A program made the translations under genes and the position numbers. A DNA stretch of 43,244 nucleotides from a virus: positions 1 through 43,244 of IMG/VR virus record IMGVR_UViG_3300042868_004301; one strand, 5' to 3'. The notes below the pieces were generated by a model. The model did no database searches. It saw only the letters and a program-made list of their open reading frames with translations, and was not told where the DNA came from. Each line of letters opens with the position of its first letter. Positions within the stretch are counted from its first letter, which is position 1. Below, in pieces: positions 30,401 to 39,437 of this stretch.

Positions 30401-33362
30401 GGTCGTTCATGGTCTGGGCGTAGCGATCACCCATCATTTCACGCAAACCAAAGTGACCGGCAATCTCATGGGCCACGGTGGCCACGACATCCTCAGCGGT
30501 GTGCATCTGGTCGCCGACAATATAGGCCGTCTTGGCATCGGGGTCGTAAACGCCGGGGACTTTGTTCTCCACACCGTCCTTGATCGCTTGCTTTTTAATG
30601 GGGTCGGGCAGCGCATCAAAGTTGCGGGCAAACACAATGTTGGGCACAATTTTCCAACTGTCCGTGATACGGGAGATCAGGCGTTTGACTTCTTCCTCAC
30701 GCATCGCAGGGCCAGTATCCTCACTGACGCGGTACACCGCTCCTTCCTTCTCGGACTGGATGCCTTCTTCAAAGTCTTTAAACAACTGCTTGCTAAGTTC
30801 CCGTGGAGCGTGCCGAACTTTTTTGGTTTCCTGCGCGGTGCGTTGTTTCAGCGTCTCTTTGTACTCAGGCGTTTGGCGACCAAACTTCTTTGCATTCTCG
30901 CCTAGCTGTTTGACCGAGCTTGCTTTGTACTCTGCAACTTTCTTGTCGTCCGGGCCATATTTAGCACGTAGCGTTCCAAGGCGTTTTTGCACTTCTTTAA
31001 GCTGCGCCTTGTACTCAGGGTTCTCTTGGCCAAGCAAGACAGACAAATCCCGGAATTCTTTAGCGTTCTCTACTTCGTACTTGATGTCACCGGCATTGAT
31101 ACGCGCTGCGCGTTTGGCTTCGCGGAATGGCCCGGCTGCACCGGCTTCACGCATGATGCGTGCGCTTTCGGCGGCTTTCTCGGCCCGGACAGAAACGGCT
31201 GGTGGTGCAGGCTCAATTGTACGGAACTGCTGGTGCAGCGCAATTACTTTTTGCTTGGCCGGTTCAACATAGGTGCTAACCAGACGCTCATACTCTTTGG
31301 CCAACGTACCCATACGCCGCTGTGCGTAGGCTTTTTGCATGTTGGTTGTTTGCGGAGCCTCAAGGCTGTCGGTTAACGTGGTGTGCTCGTCCGCAATTTT
31401 GTACAGCTTATCCAAAACCGATGTGCGTGCATTACCTTGCGGCTTTTCAATCTTGTTCTTTTCCGCTTGAATTTGTTCAAGCAAGCGGTTGTAGTCCCCA
31501 CCTTCCATTTCGGTGCGAGTAACCTTTGTGCCCTCAAGATTCAAGCGCTCGTCCAAGGACTGAATCAGTTTTTCATTGTCCAGTTTTTCTTGGTCACGGG
31601 TTTTGTAAAGCTCTTGCCGTTTTTGTTGCTCGTACGCCTGCGTTATGCGTTTAACTACCGGCGCATCTTGGTTTTGGATTGCCGTGTTCAGTAGGTTGTA
31701 CTCCCCGAACAAGTCAAATTGCACTGGTGCAGAAACCGGTTTTCCTACTGCGGGTTGTTCCGTCACAGCAGGGGCTTCAACGGCTTGCGGTGTTGTGGGC
31801 ACAGGTGCTTGGGCTGCGGTAAACAAATCGCGGGTCTGTCCGCGCTGGGTCAAGTTGGCCTGCTTTTCAACCAGCGCCCCACTACGTTGGGTGTAGTCCT
31901 GTATCTGATCTTCGCGTTGTTTTTTCAGCGTATCCAAAGTCTGGGAGTGTTTTTCTCCCGCATCAAAATCCGCACTTTGTGCGGCGTCCATCAGTTTTTT
32001 GTGCGCAGTGGTGATCTTGGTGTCCAGATTGGACAGCGCGGCTTGGTGTTTGGTTTCCAGTTCCTCGGGGGTAATCGTAGTGCCGCCAAGCTGCTCAATC
32101 AAATTGGACGAGTCGGTGATCTTGCTCTGCAAGTCTTTGATCTGGGGGCCAAGGGTGCGCACGGCCTCGGTGTCCTGCTGCTCAGCGGCAGCGGTGTACT
32201 GGGTCAACAAGGGGTCAAGCTGCTTGGCCAGCAAGTCATGCTGCTCCATTGAGCGTTGCAAGTTGGGGGCTTCGGGTGCGGGGGTTGGCTCGTCATACCC
32301 GATTTGCAGCGGTTCACCCGCAGGCTGCGCAGCAACGCCTTGGTCATACCCAAGACGCAGTAATTCTTCAGGGGGTGGTGCAACGGGTGTCTGTTGTTGC
32401 TGCGCTGCGCTTTTTTCACTGAAACGGCCAGCGGCTCCGAGGGGAGCTAACAGGCCAACTTGGTACGCAGTCTCACCGTACTCCCGCAAGGCGTCTTCAC
32501 TACTCAAAGACAATCCGGCCTGCGCCCGCTCCAACATTTGTTGGGTAATCTCAGTGGGAATTTCTGCCAGTGCGCCAGTGGCCGTGCCTTTGGCCAGCGT
32601 GGTGAGCAGTCGCTCGTTGGCAATTTTTTCCGCTTGGGCCGCGCTCTTGCCAAATAATGCGCCAGTTGGAATCCCCGTCAGCTTGGTGATTAACTTGCCG
32701 CCAAACGGAATAAACGTACCGGCAACGTCCAAGACAGTTTGCGGAACCGCAGCGGCACCGGCTGCACCGGTATCAATGGAAAGCGGCTGACCACGCTCAG
32801 CTTGCTCTTGCGCTTGGCGCTCGACGTTTCCACCGAACTGCTGCACAAGGGAGGGGAGTGCTGCGCCTGCAAGACCGCCTACAACCGTACCAACGGGGCC
32901 AGCCAAAGAACCCAGCGCAGCGCCAGCACGCGCACCACCAAACATCGTAGCCAGTTGAGGCGCTTGTTCAGCTATGGCGTAGGGGATTTGACTTAGCGCT
33001 TCACCCGCTGCGGGCAGTACACCTCGCTTTTCGTACGCTTCCTTGACTTTATCAAGGCTTACTTGGTCAGCATACTTGCGGCTAATGCCTTCTTGCCTTT
33101 GCTGCGCCTCTACTGCGGCTTCCTCGGGAGAGCCAGTTAAAGCCCCAAAGGCAGTGCGCCCGCTGGAGATTAAAGACTCAATCCCTTTGCCAACCGCAGC
33201 ACCAAACCCCTTTTGTTGTGGGGCAGCAGGTTCTTCCGGGGTGGGGGTAGTAATACCCAAATGCTGTTGCAGTGCAGCAATTACCTGCTCTTGACTTGCG
33301 CCGTCCGGCCCTTGTATGTCGTAGATACGCCCATTTGGGCCTTGAACGCTGTAAATGCGCAT
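27474..33362 (-). CDS. Large polyvalent/ejection protein with zincin, 1962 aa
   Basis: Longest gene of the window. N-terminus MRIYSVQGPNGRIYDIQGPD (tandem RIY-VQGP repeats), then a Gly/Ala-rich membrane-like stretch (about 136-172), long Gln/Glu/Lys coiled-coil regions (about 320-840), a metallopeptidase-like TVAHEIAGHFGL with His965-Glu966-x2-His969, and a C-terminal part with RRGLSPSIQALNTLIPFFNA (about 1585-1605) typical of LPD38-type large polyvalent phage proteins. Such proteins are carried in the virion and ejected into the host to form a conduit and protect or modify incoming DNA or host proteins. AAGGACTTCGCC precedes the ATG. Last late gene before the convergent junction. Confidence 0.85.
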   Translation of the reverse strand: MRIYSVQGPNGRIYDIQGPDGASQEQVIAALQQHLGITTPTPEEPAAPQQKGFGAAVGKGIESLISSGRTAFGALTGSPEEAAVEAQQRQEGISRKYADQVSLDKVKEAYEKRGVLPAAGEALSQIPYAIAEQAPQLATMFGGARAGAALGSLAGPVGTVVGGLAGAALPSLVQQFGGNVERQAQEQAERGQPLSIDTGAAGAAAVPQTVLDVAGTFIPFGGKLITKLTGIPTGALFGKSAAQAEKIANERLLTTLAKGTATGALAEIPTEITQQMLERAQAGLSLSSEDALREYGETAYQVGLLAPLGAAGRFSEKSAAQQQQTPVAPPPEELLRLGYDQGVAAQPAGEPLQIGYDEPTPAPEAPNLQRSMEQHDLLAKQLDPLLTQYTAAAEQQDTEAVRTLGPQIKDLQSKITDSSNLIEQLGGTTITPEELETKHQAALSNLDTKITTAHKKLMDAAQSADFDAGEKHSQTLDTLKKQREDQIQDYTQRSGALVEKQANLTQRGQTRDLFTAAQAPVPTTPQAVEAPAVTEQPAVGKPVSAPVQFDLFGEYNLLNTAIQNQDAPVVKRITQAYEQQKRQELYKTRDQEKLDNEKLIQSLDERLNLEGTKVTRTEMEGGDYNRLLEQIQAEKNKIEKPQGNARTSVLDKLYKIADEHTTLTDSLEAPQTTNMQKAYAQRRMGTLAKEYERLVSTYVEPAKQKVIALHQQFRTIEPAPPAVSVRAEKAAESARIMREAGAAGPFREAKRAARINAGDIKYEVENAKEFRDLSVLLGQENPEYKAQLKEVQKRLGTLRAKYGPDDKKVAEYKASSVKQLGENAKKFGRQTPEYKETLKQRTAQETKKVRHAPRELSKQLFKDFEEGIQSEKEGAVYRVSEDTGPAMREEEVKRLISRITDSWKIVPNIVFARNFDALPDPIKKQAIKDGVENKVPGVYDPDAKTAYIVGDQMHTAEDVVATVAHEIAGHFGLREMMGDRYAQTMNDLYSGNAAVRDAANAKLKQSKNLSRNVAVEEVLAEMAETSTPNAAERSALRKVFDAIKTFFNKMFRGQVIGDDAVRQVVANAKRYVVKGKRPQEYQTVGVYKTPEGEALFRTRTEPTSLGSSFIAKETGIIDKLKGNFLGLAGRVQFVDNYAALSEVMKKGVEKNAIGSLEAQNAEYFLRFGQNTSQLAGQALTNGNNRIRKGEGGGYIYESVKGPNMMDVAQALEKGKFDNDTEGEAVLTAYVAGLKADVVGWEKLNYENPAKVKEEHAQIMAMLRANPEKMAAVKEAARLYQEYNNGLIDFATQAGYFTKERAAELKRTPYIPFYRVNSNNNVELVIDKEHAIRIGNIKDEPQLHALVGDNKQILPIFTSAVQNTFMLTSMALRNKSVQESAFMLHKMGVASAMGKGTGPANASTVRFQVKGVPHFVTIDTDLYGIPADLIVKGMEGIKTTMPAIVQMMGVPATLLRNFIVRNPAYAVRQVIRDPMTAWLTTGTDATPILSSMRELASMVAGRSETEAKLMSTGAISSNVFTGDQRDMSKFLKEISIGKTGWAKGMARLDAFALQGDAATRAVVYKDSLDKGMSEQAALLRTLESMNFNRRGLSPSIQALNTLIPFFNAQIQGLDVLYRAFKGDMPYSEQLKIREKMLARGLLLAAGTMAYAAMMQDDEAYKRAKPEERYGNWFVYVGDSKEPLKIPVPFELGYLFKSLPEAVFNLAFGDEKAKAAVGGMLTLIDQSNPFQLPAAIKPLTEVALGSSFFGGDIESAREKKVLPSERYRENTTEAAKLLAQLTGAEEIRKLTGREGISAISIDHLIRGYTGGLGIALVQLANPLLNTELPADVAKPTKPMSKEPFIGGLFQPVQGRGTLDAAYNQMEYIQQVKGTFDDMVAKGRVAEARAFMQEHAAEMSLTSVSGAVQKQLGELAKQERMIRASPKLTTEQKDVMLERLDKIKTTIARGSIAVYERTKDRTDRS

Positions 33363-33381
33363 GGCGAAGTCCTTATATCTG

Positions 33382-35121
33382 CTATTTAGCTGGGCGATCC
33401 CCTACAACAGTAAACCCGGAACCGCCCGCTTGCGGCATTGTATCCTGACCCACAGCGGCACGGTATGCGCTCATGAAGTTCTGAACTGTAGGGTATTTAG
33501 CTTTGAACTCTTCGCCTTTGGTCATATATTTGCCGCCCAACGATGGTGCTTGGTCGCCCGCCATCTGTTCGTACTTTGCAAACAACTGCGGTGCCGCAGC
33601 TTCTTCTTTGGTTGCACCAAAACCTTTTGCAACATCCCCAGTAGGGTTTTTACCCATTTCGCGGTACAGCGCCAGTGGGTCGGGGCGTAGCTGCGCAGCA
33701 AGGCGTGTCTGAGCCAACGTGTTTTCTCGGTTCAGTCTATTTTCGCCGGACTGGAACTGCTGTGTTGCAACTTCACGCTGGTTAGCCACGATGCCGCTGT
33801 AGATAGTACGCGCATCGTCCTTGCTGACGCCCCAGCTTTTCTCGTACGCGCTGATACCCATTTTTTCGGCTTCGGCAAAAGTGTCGCCAATCTCACGTTT
33901 GTACTTGCGCTTGTCCTTGGCGTTTAGGGTCTGCTCGTTGCGACGGTACTCCTCAATGCGGCCAAACGCATCGTTTAGTTTGTCCTTTGCGCCTTCAATT
34001 TTGTCCAGACCTTCTTGGTAGGACTTCATGCCAATGGTAGCGCCAGCGCCAATGTTTGCCAGCGCGTGTGGGGAAGTTCCGCTCATCATGGCAAACCCAG
34101 CCTGCATCAATGCCATTGCGCCAAGGTCTTTTTCCTGCGCTTCAACACGGCCTTGCTTTGCTTTGAGCCGCGCTTCTTGATCGGAGAAAGCTGTACCCCG
34201 AGCCTCAATGTCTTTTAAGCGTTGCTCTTCTTCCTCGTTGAGCCCCGCACGTTTAGCGTAGCCGTAGTCGTCCATGCGCTTTTGAAGTTCTGGCGGCACT
34301 TCGACTTTTTGTTGAGCTTGGATGTCGGCCAGTTGTTGTGCAGCTTTTGTCGGGTCAGTCACTAACGAGGCAATGCCAGTCCCCGCGCTGGGTGCGGCTG
34401 CTGGGCCTGCTGCCAAAGCTCTCGGTGCTGCCGGAGGCGGGGGTGGTGGAGGTGCTGTTCCATCGCCTGCCGGTACTACGCGTGGCGGCATAGAGCCACC
34501 GGGCATGAAGCCCTGTTGGTTCGGTGTTTGCAATCCCGATGTCACCGCAGGAGGGGGTGGTGGAAGGGGAGCCGTAGGAGCCATTGCCGCAGGGTTGTTT
34601 GCATTGCGGTTGGAGTAGTCCGACATTTTTTGCATCAAGTCCGACAAACCCATTTTTTTCTCGGTCTTGTCAACAGGGACTTTTACCACTCGTCCAGAAG
34701 GATCGCGCACATACTTGTACTCGACATCACCACCGTCAGCGTATCCCGCGATCCCACCGTCAGCCATGCCCTGCATATTGGGCGCAGGTATCTGCGCAAT
34801 GCCTTGCTGCTCAGGCAGTTGTTGCTGGGGTGGTGGCTGCTGCGGTGCGCCTTGGGGCATGCCCTGCGGGGGCATCATGGGTTGCGGTTGTGGCGGAGGT
34901 GGGTTGATGCCCGCAATGGCTTGATCGACCACCTTGGGTTGGGGCATCTGCCCAGCCTGCCCTTGCTGCGCGGCACGCAGTTTCTTGCGGCGGTTGCTCT
35001 CGCTCATGGCCAGCGACATCACATACGGGTCGTCCTTGTGCATCTGCGCATACTGTTGCAACGCAGGGTCAGCCATCAGCGCAAGGCTGTCCATCACATC
35101 TTGTGCTTGTCCCATGTCCAT
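33382..35121 (-). CDS. Internal virion protein, Pro/Gln-rich, 579 aa
   Basis: Order: helical N-terminus, a Pro/Gln/Met-rich segment (about 73-115), a MADGGIAGYADGGD motif (119-132), a Pro-rich linker with PPPPPPP runs, an Ala-rich hydrophobic segment, then a ~300-residue coiled-coil C-terminal domain. No enzyme motif. ADGG motifs also occur in the 823-aa protein upstream, linking the two as a virion set. Likely a minor tail or ejection protein. Gap of 19 bp to the giant gene. Confidence 0.75.
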   Translation of the reverse strand: MDMGQAQDVMDSLALMADPALQQYAQMHKDDPYVMSLAMSESNRRKKLRAAQQGQAGQMPQPKVVDQAIAGINPPPPQPQPMMPPQGMPQGAPQQPPPQQQLPEQQGIAQIPAPNMQGMADGGIAGYADGGDVEYKYVRDPSGRVVKVPVDKTEKKMGLSDLMQKMSDYSNRNANNPAAMAPTAPLPPPPPAVTSGLQTPNQQGFMPGGSMPPRVVPAGDGTAPPPPPPPAAPRALAAGPAAAPSAGTGIASLVTDPTKAAQQLADIQAQQKVEVPPELQKRMDDYGYAKRAGLNEEEEQRLKDIEARGTAFSDQEARLKAKQGRVEAQEKDLGAMALMQAGFAMMSGTSPHALANIGAGATIGMKSYQEGLDKIEGAKDKLNDAFGRIEEYRRNEQTLNAKDKRKYKREIGDTFAEAEKMGISAYEKSWGVSKDDARTIYSGIVANQREVATQQFQSGENRLNRENTLAQTRLAAQLRPDPLALYREMGKNPTGDVAKGFGATKEEAAAPQLFAKYEQMAGDQAPSLGGKYMTKGEEFKAKYPTVQNFMSAYRAAVGQDTMPQAGGSGFTVVGDRPAK

Positions 35122-35124
35122 GAT

Positions 35125-36657
35125 TTACCCCCGGCTCATTTGATACATTGCCAAATCGGCTAGGCCCGCGCCTGACTTTTGTTTGATGCGTCCGCCCTTG
35201 GCTTTACCAAAGAGTTTAGAGGCTCCCGTAAGTGCCGTCCCTACGCCCGCTGCCTGACTGATAAGCGATGGGGGTGGGGTGTACACACTGGAGCCCACTT
35301 GCGAAACCGGGGCACGGTTGACAATATCGGACATGAAGCCAACCATCTTGGGCTGGTAGTTCATTTCGTTGGCATAGTTCTGCTGGCTCACATCCAACAT
35401 GTTCTGGCCTTGTTGTTGCTGCTGCGTGCCAAACGCATTTTGCAATTGTAGGTTGCCCGTGGTCTGGCCGTACAGGTTCTGCCCTTGGGAGCCCAACGCG
35501 CCGTAGCCCTGCATGCCTGCTTGTAGACCTTGCAAACCTAAGTTGGCACCGAACTGTTTGGAGCGCTCAGTTTCTTGCTGACCGGCCAGCCCATATTGAG
35601 CACCCAAAGAGGCAGCTTGCATACCCTGCCCGGCACCGAATTGACGCGACTGCTCTTGTTGCTGCTGCGTGGTCAGGCCCGCTTGCTGGTTTGCCAATGC
35701 TGCTTGCATCGCTTGTTGGGCACTCATGCCCTGCATTTGAAGTTGCGCTGCTTGGTTTTGCACGGCTGCTTGCTGTTGGTTCGACAAGTTGGCCAGCGAA
35801 GTTTGCAACCCAGTTTGCGTACCCAGTTGCTGAATGCCAAGATTTGCCGCCAAGTTTTGTGACCCTGTAGTGAGCCCCGCTTGTTGGTTGGCTTGCTGTG
35901 CTTGCAACCGTGCTTGTTGCTCGGCGTTAAACTGTTGCTGTGCTTGCTGGTATGCGTTTTGTGACCCTTGCGCTTGGATGTCACCCATTTGTTGACCAAG
36001 GTTGCGCTCACGTTCAGCACGCATGATGGCATCACGACCCCCACCAAAAGCCCCGGCCTGCGCTGCTTGCGCCTGCTGCTGAGTACCTTGGATGCCGGAT
36101 TGCCGCGCCGCTTCGCGTTTTTGAATGTCCACCACACTTTGCATGTAGGGATTCATATACGCATCTGCTGATCCGGGCTGGGCAAAACTCTGCGTGCTTA
36201 CACGCTCGGCAGGCCCCATTTGGTAGTTTTGCAACTGGGGGCCGTAACCGGTCTGGGCAGCGCCCATCGTGGGTGCATTTTGTGCATCCGCTGCTACCTG
36301 CTGGTAGTTGAATTGGCCGGGTTGGTAAGCGCCGGGAGCTTGAAATTGGTTGCCAAACTGTGTGCCAGCATAGTTAAGATCGCCAGCCCGTTGGGCTAGC
36401 GCTTGAATGCCTTGAGCCGATGTTTGCGAGTACGGGTCTTGGCCAAGACCTTCAGCGCCGGTAAATGCTTTTTTCTGTAAATCAGTAAATGCTTGAACTT
36501 GGTCGCCAGTTAAACCACGTTCTTTGGCCCAGTCAGCGTAGCTTTTGTAGTCTTTACCCACAAGGTTGGCTGCTTGGCCTAGTACGCTTTCTGCATATGG
36601 TGCAATTACAGGGGCAAAGCCCTGAATGTTTGTCGTTGTTACGGTGCTATCAGCCAT
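35125..36657 (-). CDS. Internal virion protein, Gln/Ala/Gly-rich, 510 aa
   Basis: Starts MADSTVTTTNIQGFAPVIAP with AAGGAATAAATC upstream. Residues about 185-420 are a Gln/Ala/Gly repeat region with recurring NQQAGLTT and QFGA..GLQ..G units, probably one long helical or disordered rod. The C-terminus turns basic (KLFGKAKGGRIKQKSGAGL). It matches the style of podovirus internal core/ejection proteins; function inferred from position. Confidence 0.75.
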   Translation of the reverse strand: MADSTVTTTNIQGFAPVIAPYAESVLGQAANLVGKDYKSYADWAKERGLTGDQVQAFTDLQKKAFTGAEGLGQDPYSQTSAQGIQALAQRAGDLNYAGTQFGNQFQAPGAYQPGQFNYQQVAADAQNAPTMGAAQTGYGPQLQNYQMGPAERVSTQSFAQPGSADAYMNPYMQSVVDIQKREAARQSGIQGTQQQAQAAQAGAFGGGRDAIMRAERERNLGQQMGDIQAQGSQNAYQQAQQQFNAEQQARLQAQQANQQAGLTTGSQNLAANLGIQQLGTQTGLQTSLANLSNQQQAAVQNQAAQLQMQGMSAQQAMQAALANQQAGLTTQQQQEQSRQFGAGQGMQAASLGAQYGLAGQQETERSKQFGANLGLQGLQAGMQGYGALGSQGQNLYGQTTGNLQLQNAFGTQQQQQGQNMLDVSQQNYANEMNYQPKMVGFMSDIVNRAPVSQVGSSVYTPPPSLISQAAGVGTALTGASKLFGKAKGGRIKQKSGAGLADLAMYQMSRG

Positions 36658-36667
36658 GATTTATTCC

Positions 36668-39139
36668 TTATGCGGGAAGGTATTTTTCAGCACGGCTGTT
36701 TGCCGCAACTTTGTTTTTGCCTACTGTCTTGGTGCGTGCCTTCTGAACCCTGTCCATCATTGCGTACAGCTTGCGTGCGCCAGCTTCCGTGGAGCCGTTG
36801 CCCAACTCAGAAACGATACGTGCAGGTACTACAAACTCACCGTCAGCTAAACGTGCGGGTTGCTTTTCCCCGATTGTGGCAGGAATATCGTCAGATACGC
36901 CATCACCCGGCCCGCGCAGCAGTCTGCCGCCATCCGAGTAGGAGCCGAGGTTGTACATGCCGCCATCAGCCAGCGCAGTAATACCGCCTGCTGCAAACGC
37001 AGAGTATTTCATATCAGCATTGGGGTTAATAGCTTGGTTTGTATTTTCAATCATCGAACTGTAGCCGTTACCCATGCCGTAATTCATATCACCTTGCGCA
37101 GCGTTATATCCTGCGGGCATTTGCGTTTGTTCATACATTCGTGAATCACCGCCATTAAACGCTGTAGACCCACCAAACTGATTTGTTCCTCCGCCCTGAA
37201 GCCCCAAACCATACCGCGAACCGCCCATAGTGCCGCCAAATGCGCTAGGTTGTTGCTGTGGCTGGAACTGCTGTTGGTATTCTTGCGCGTAGTTCTGGAA
37301 GTTTTTGTAATCAGCGCTATTTGTAAAGTCTTGCTGTGCTTTCTGCATAGATTGGAAACCGGGTAGGCTATTCATCTGTTGCTGCAAGAAATTAGGGCTA
37401 GGCTGGCTCATTCCACCTTGCATTTGCGGCCCAAAGTCACCACGACCATTTGATCCTTGGTTAAGTAAACCGCCAAGACCGCCACCCATACCACCGCCTT
37501 GGCCCACAGGCTGATACTGCCCGCCGCCAAAGCCACCGCCTCCGCTACCACCCCCTCCACCTTCACCACCTTCACCACCAATATTGATGGGAACGTGCAA
37601 GTCAAGGCTACCGCTGCCCGTAGTTCCGCCGTCAGCAAAACCACCACGGGTTCCGCGATCACCACCGCCTGATGCGTCACCATCACGCCCACCAGTAGCA
37701 GCGCCGCCATCCCCACCGCCATAACCGCCACCGCTGTTTCTACCTTCGTTGCTGTAGTTGTCGTTTGAGGGTAAATCCGAAGTAGTAATGGGGCTGTACG
37801 TTACAGGGGTTGAAACTGCTGCGGCTTGTTGGGCTTGCTCTGCTTGGGCTGCGGCTTGTTGGGCTTGCTCTGCTTGGGCTTGCTGCAAGGTTCTGTATTG
37901 CGCGTACTGGTTAGCCATAGCTTGGTTCTGGGCAGACGCAGCTTCTGCAACGCTGCTGTACCCCGTGGTATCCACAATAGGCGCAGGGACAGCCTGCTGC
38001 CCTAGAAGGGCTGGCAATATTCCGTTTGTGTAGCTATTTACATCAGGGTTATAACCGGTTTGAGTCGAACCCCCAAGACTTGCAATACCGCCAAAGTCAT
38101 CCGCACCCCTACTATTACCACCGCTACGTTGTTCTTGTTGTTGCTCAACTACTTTGGCAATTTCTTTGGTGGCCTCTGCGGCTTTTTCAATTGGGTTTAC
38201 GACCGGAGCTTTACTGTAAAACAGGAACGGGTTTGGCCCCTCACCCATTAAGTAGCGTTGTGCTTTTTCAGAATCCGAGCGCCGGTCGTTCAGGTCGCGC
38301 CCAGTTAAATCTGGTGCGGAAACGCCGCCCCATACTGGAACACCTTTTTTAATTTCGTCCGTGGTTGTGCCGCCATCAGCATAACCCTGCGGTTTTGGAA
38401 CGCCACCCCACTCAATTCCAGGCCTGCTGCCCCACTCGTCAGCCTTGACTGCTTCGGTCTGGTACGAACGGCCTGTTACGGGGTCTGTCTTAAATTGGCG
38501 GATGTAGCCCGGATGAATTTTTGGGGCACCGGAAGTAGGTTGGTCATCATAAACGCCGGAGATTGCTGGGGCTGCGGCAAAGCCAAGGTTCATCATGTTG
38601 CTTTTCATGAAGTCTGTGGGGGCGCTCATTGCCGTATTAGCCCCGGCTTGTAGACGGGCGGCTGTAGCAGCAGGGTTTGTTTCTGCGGCGGCGCTTATGC
38701 CCGCATCTCTAGCCGCTGATGCCGCATCCATACCTGCGCTTGGAGCCCCAGCAGATGCCAAACTACCACCAATACCGGCCCCACCGTACGCCCCCATCCC
38801 GGCCATGAGGCCTTTGCTCAAATCGCCAGATGCCAACGCCGTGGCTCCGCCCACTGCAATTGCTGTGCCTGCTGCGCCGCCCAGACCGAACATGCCGCCC
38901 ACTGCTTGGCCCAAACCCGGCGCAAAGGTATTCAATGCAAACCCGGCCAGTGCGGGTAGGAGACTGTCCAAGAACCCCGCTTCGGGCAAACCGGTCTGGG
39001 GGTTGATCGTCAGCGTGCCGCCGTTGGCCATTGCCAAGGCTTGCAGCCCATGAACTTCACGAGGCGACATGTGGACAAGCGTGGAATCAGGGCCGCGCCC
39101 TGTTGCTGCCATGTGGTTGGCAAGTACGTGTAGGCTCAT
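36668..39139 (-). CDS. Large Gly-rich virion protein with C-terminal DGEFV module, 823 aa
   Basis: N-terminus MSLHVLANHMAATGRGPDSTLVHMSPREVHGLQAL is followed by an Ala/Gly-rich hydrophobic region. The middle is strongly Gly/Gln-rich (GGGG and YGGG runs, 450-690) with a tandem QAEQAQQAAA repeat. The C-terminal ~100 residues hold ADGGMYNLGSYSDGGRLLRG, GPGDGVSDDIPATIGEKQPA and RLADGEFVVPARIVSELGNG, a module found at the end of tail/ejection proteins of many aquatic phages. No enzymatic motif. The start overlaps the preceding gene by 4 bp. Confidence 0.8.
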   Translation of the reverse strand: MSLHVLANHMAATGRGPDSTLVHMSPREVHGLQALAMANGGTLTINPQTGLPEAGFLDSLLPALAGFALNTFAPGLGQAVGGMFGLGGAAGTAIAVGGATALASGDLSKGLMAGMGAYGGAGIGGSLASAGAPSAGMDAASAARDAGISAAAETNPAATAARLQAGANTAMSAPTDFMKSNMMNLGFAAAPAISGVYDDQPTSGAPKIHPGYIRQFKTDPVTGRSYQTEAVKADEWGSRPGIEWGGVPKPQGYADGGTTTDEIKKGVPVWGGVSAPDLTGRDLNDRRSDSEKAQRYLMGEGPNPFLFYSKAPVVNPIEKAAEATKEIAKVVEQQQEQRSGGNSRGADDFGGIASLGGSTQTGYNPDVNSYTNGILPALLGQQAVPAPIVDTTGYSSVAEAASAQNQAMANQYAQYRTLQQAQAEQAQQAAAQAEQAQQAAAVSTPVTYSPITTSDLPSNDNYSNEGRNSGGGYGGGDGGAATGGRDGDASGGGDRGTRGGFADGGTTGSGSLDLHVPINIGGEGGEGGGGGSGGGGFGGGQYQPVGQGGGMGGGLGGLLNQGSNGRGDFGPQMQGGMSQPSPNFLQQQMNSLPGFQSMQKAQQDFTNSADYKNFQNYAQEYQQQFQPQQQPSAFGGTMGGSRYGLGLQGGGTNQFGGSTAFNGGDSRMYEQTQMPAGYNAAQGDMNYGMGNGYSSMIENTNQAINPNADMKYSAFAAGGITALADGGMYNLGSYSDGGRLLRGPGDGVSDDIPATIGEKQPARLADGEFVVPARIVSELGNGSTEAGARKLYAMMDRVQKARTKTVGKNKVAANSRAEKYLPA
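37821..37880 (-). repeat. Perfect 30-bp tandem duplication in coding sequence
   Basis: Bases 37821-37850 and 37851-37880 are identical, coding the doubled QAEQAQQAAA segment of the 823-aa protein. The reading frame is kept. This is a site prone to slippage and copy-number change. Confidence 0.9.
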
Positions 39140-39435
39140 GTTTTTACTTTCAAAACGTTACTAGCCGATGTGTCGTAGTATATATCCCCCACCCGCAAAT
39201 TGGCTAAATCTGCTTGTGTCGGTAGGCTTGGCGTTGTTGAAGTTCCCGTAGGAAAAAAGCTCAGGCCCGCAATAATGTCTGTGCCGTTGCGTTGTGTGCT
39301 AGCCACCATTGGCCCTGCGTTATCTAGCTGATTAAAGTAAATACGCAATACGTTTGCTAACTGGTTTATGAGCGCGGGGTCGTATTGCTGCGTTGCAACA
39401 GGCAGGCGGGGAGCGGTTACGTTTTTCTGTGCCAT
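39136..39435 (-). CDS. Small virion protein, 99 aa
   Basis: MAQKNVTAPRLPVATQQYDP, a helix (ALINQLANVLRIYFNQLDN) and a C-terminal LRVGDIYYDTSASNVLKVK, a pattern seen at the start of phage tail-fibre or fibre-attached proteins. Lies 2 bp after the tail/hub gene and overlaps the 823-aa gene by 4 bp. Probably a structural connector; not assigned to a family. Confidence 0.75.
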   Translation of the reverse strand: MAQKNVTAPRLPVATQQYDPALINQLANVLRIYFNQLDNAGPMVASTQRNGTDIIAGLSFFPTGTSTTPSLPTQADLANLRVGDIYYDTSASNVLKVKT

Positions 39436-39437
39436 AT

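Noticed and set aside
30562-31272. Plus-strand ORF of 236 aa and other long plus-strand ORFs at 31719-32252, 31999-32790 and 34516-35163
   Set aside because: Shadows of the 1962-aa and 579-aa genes, caused by codon bias on the opposite strand; no family resemblance or ribosome sites.
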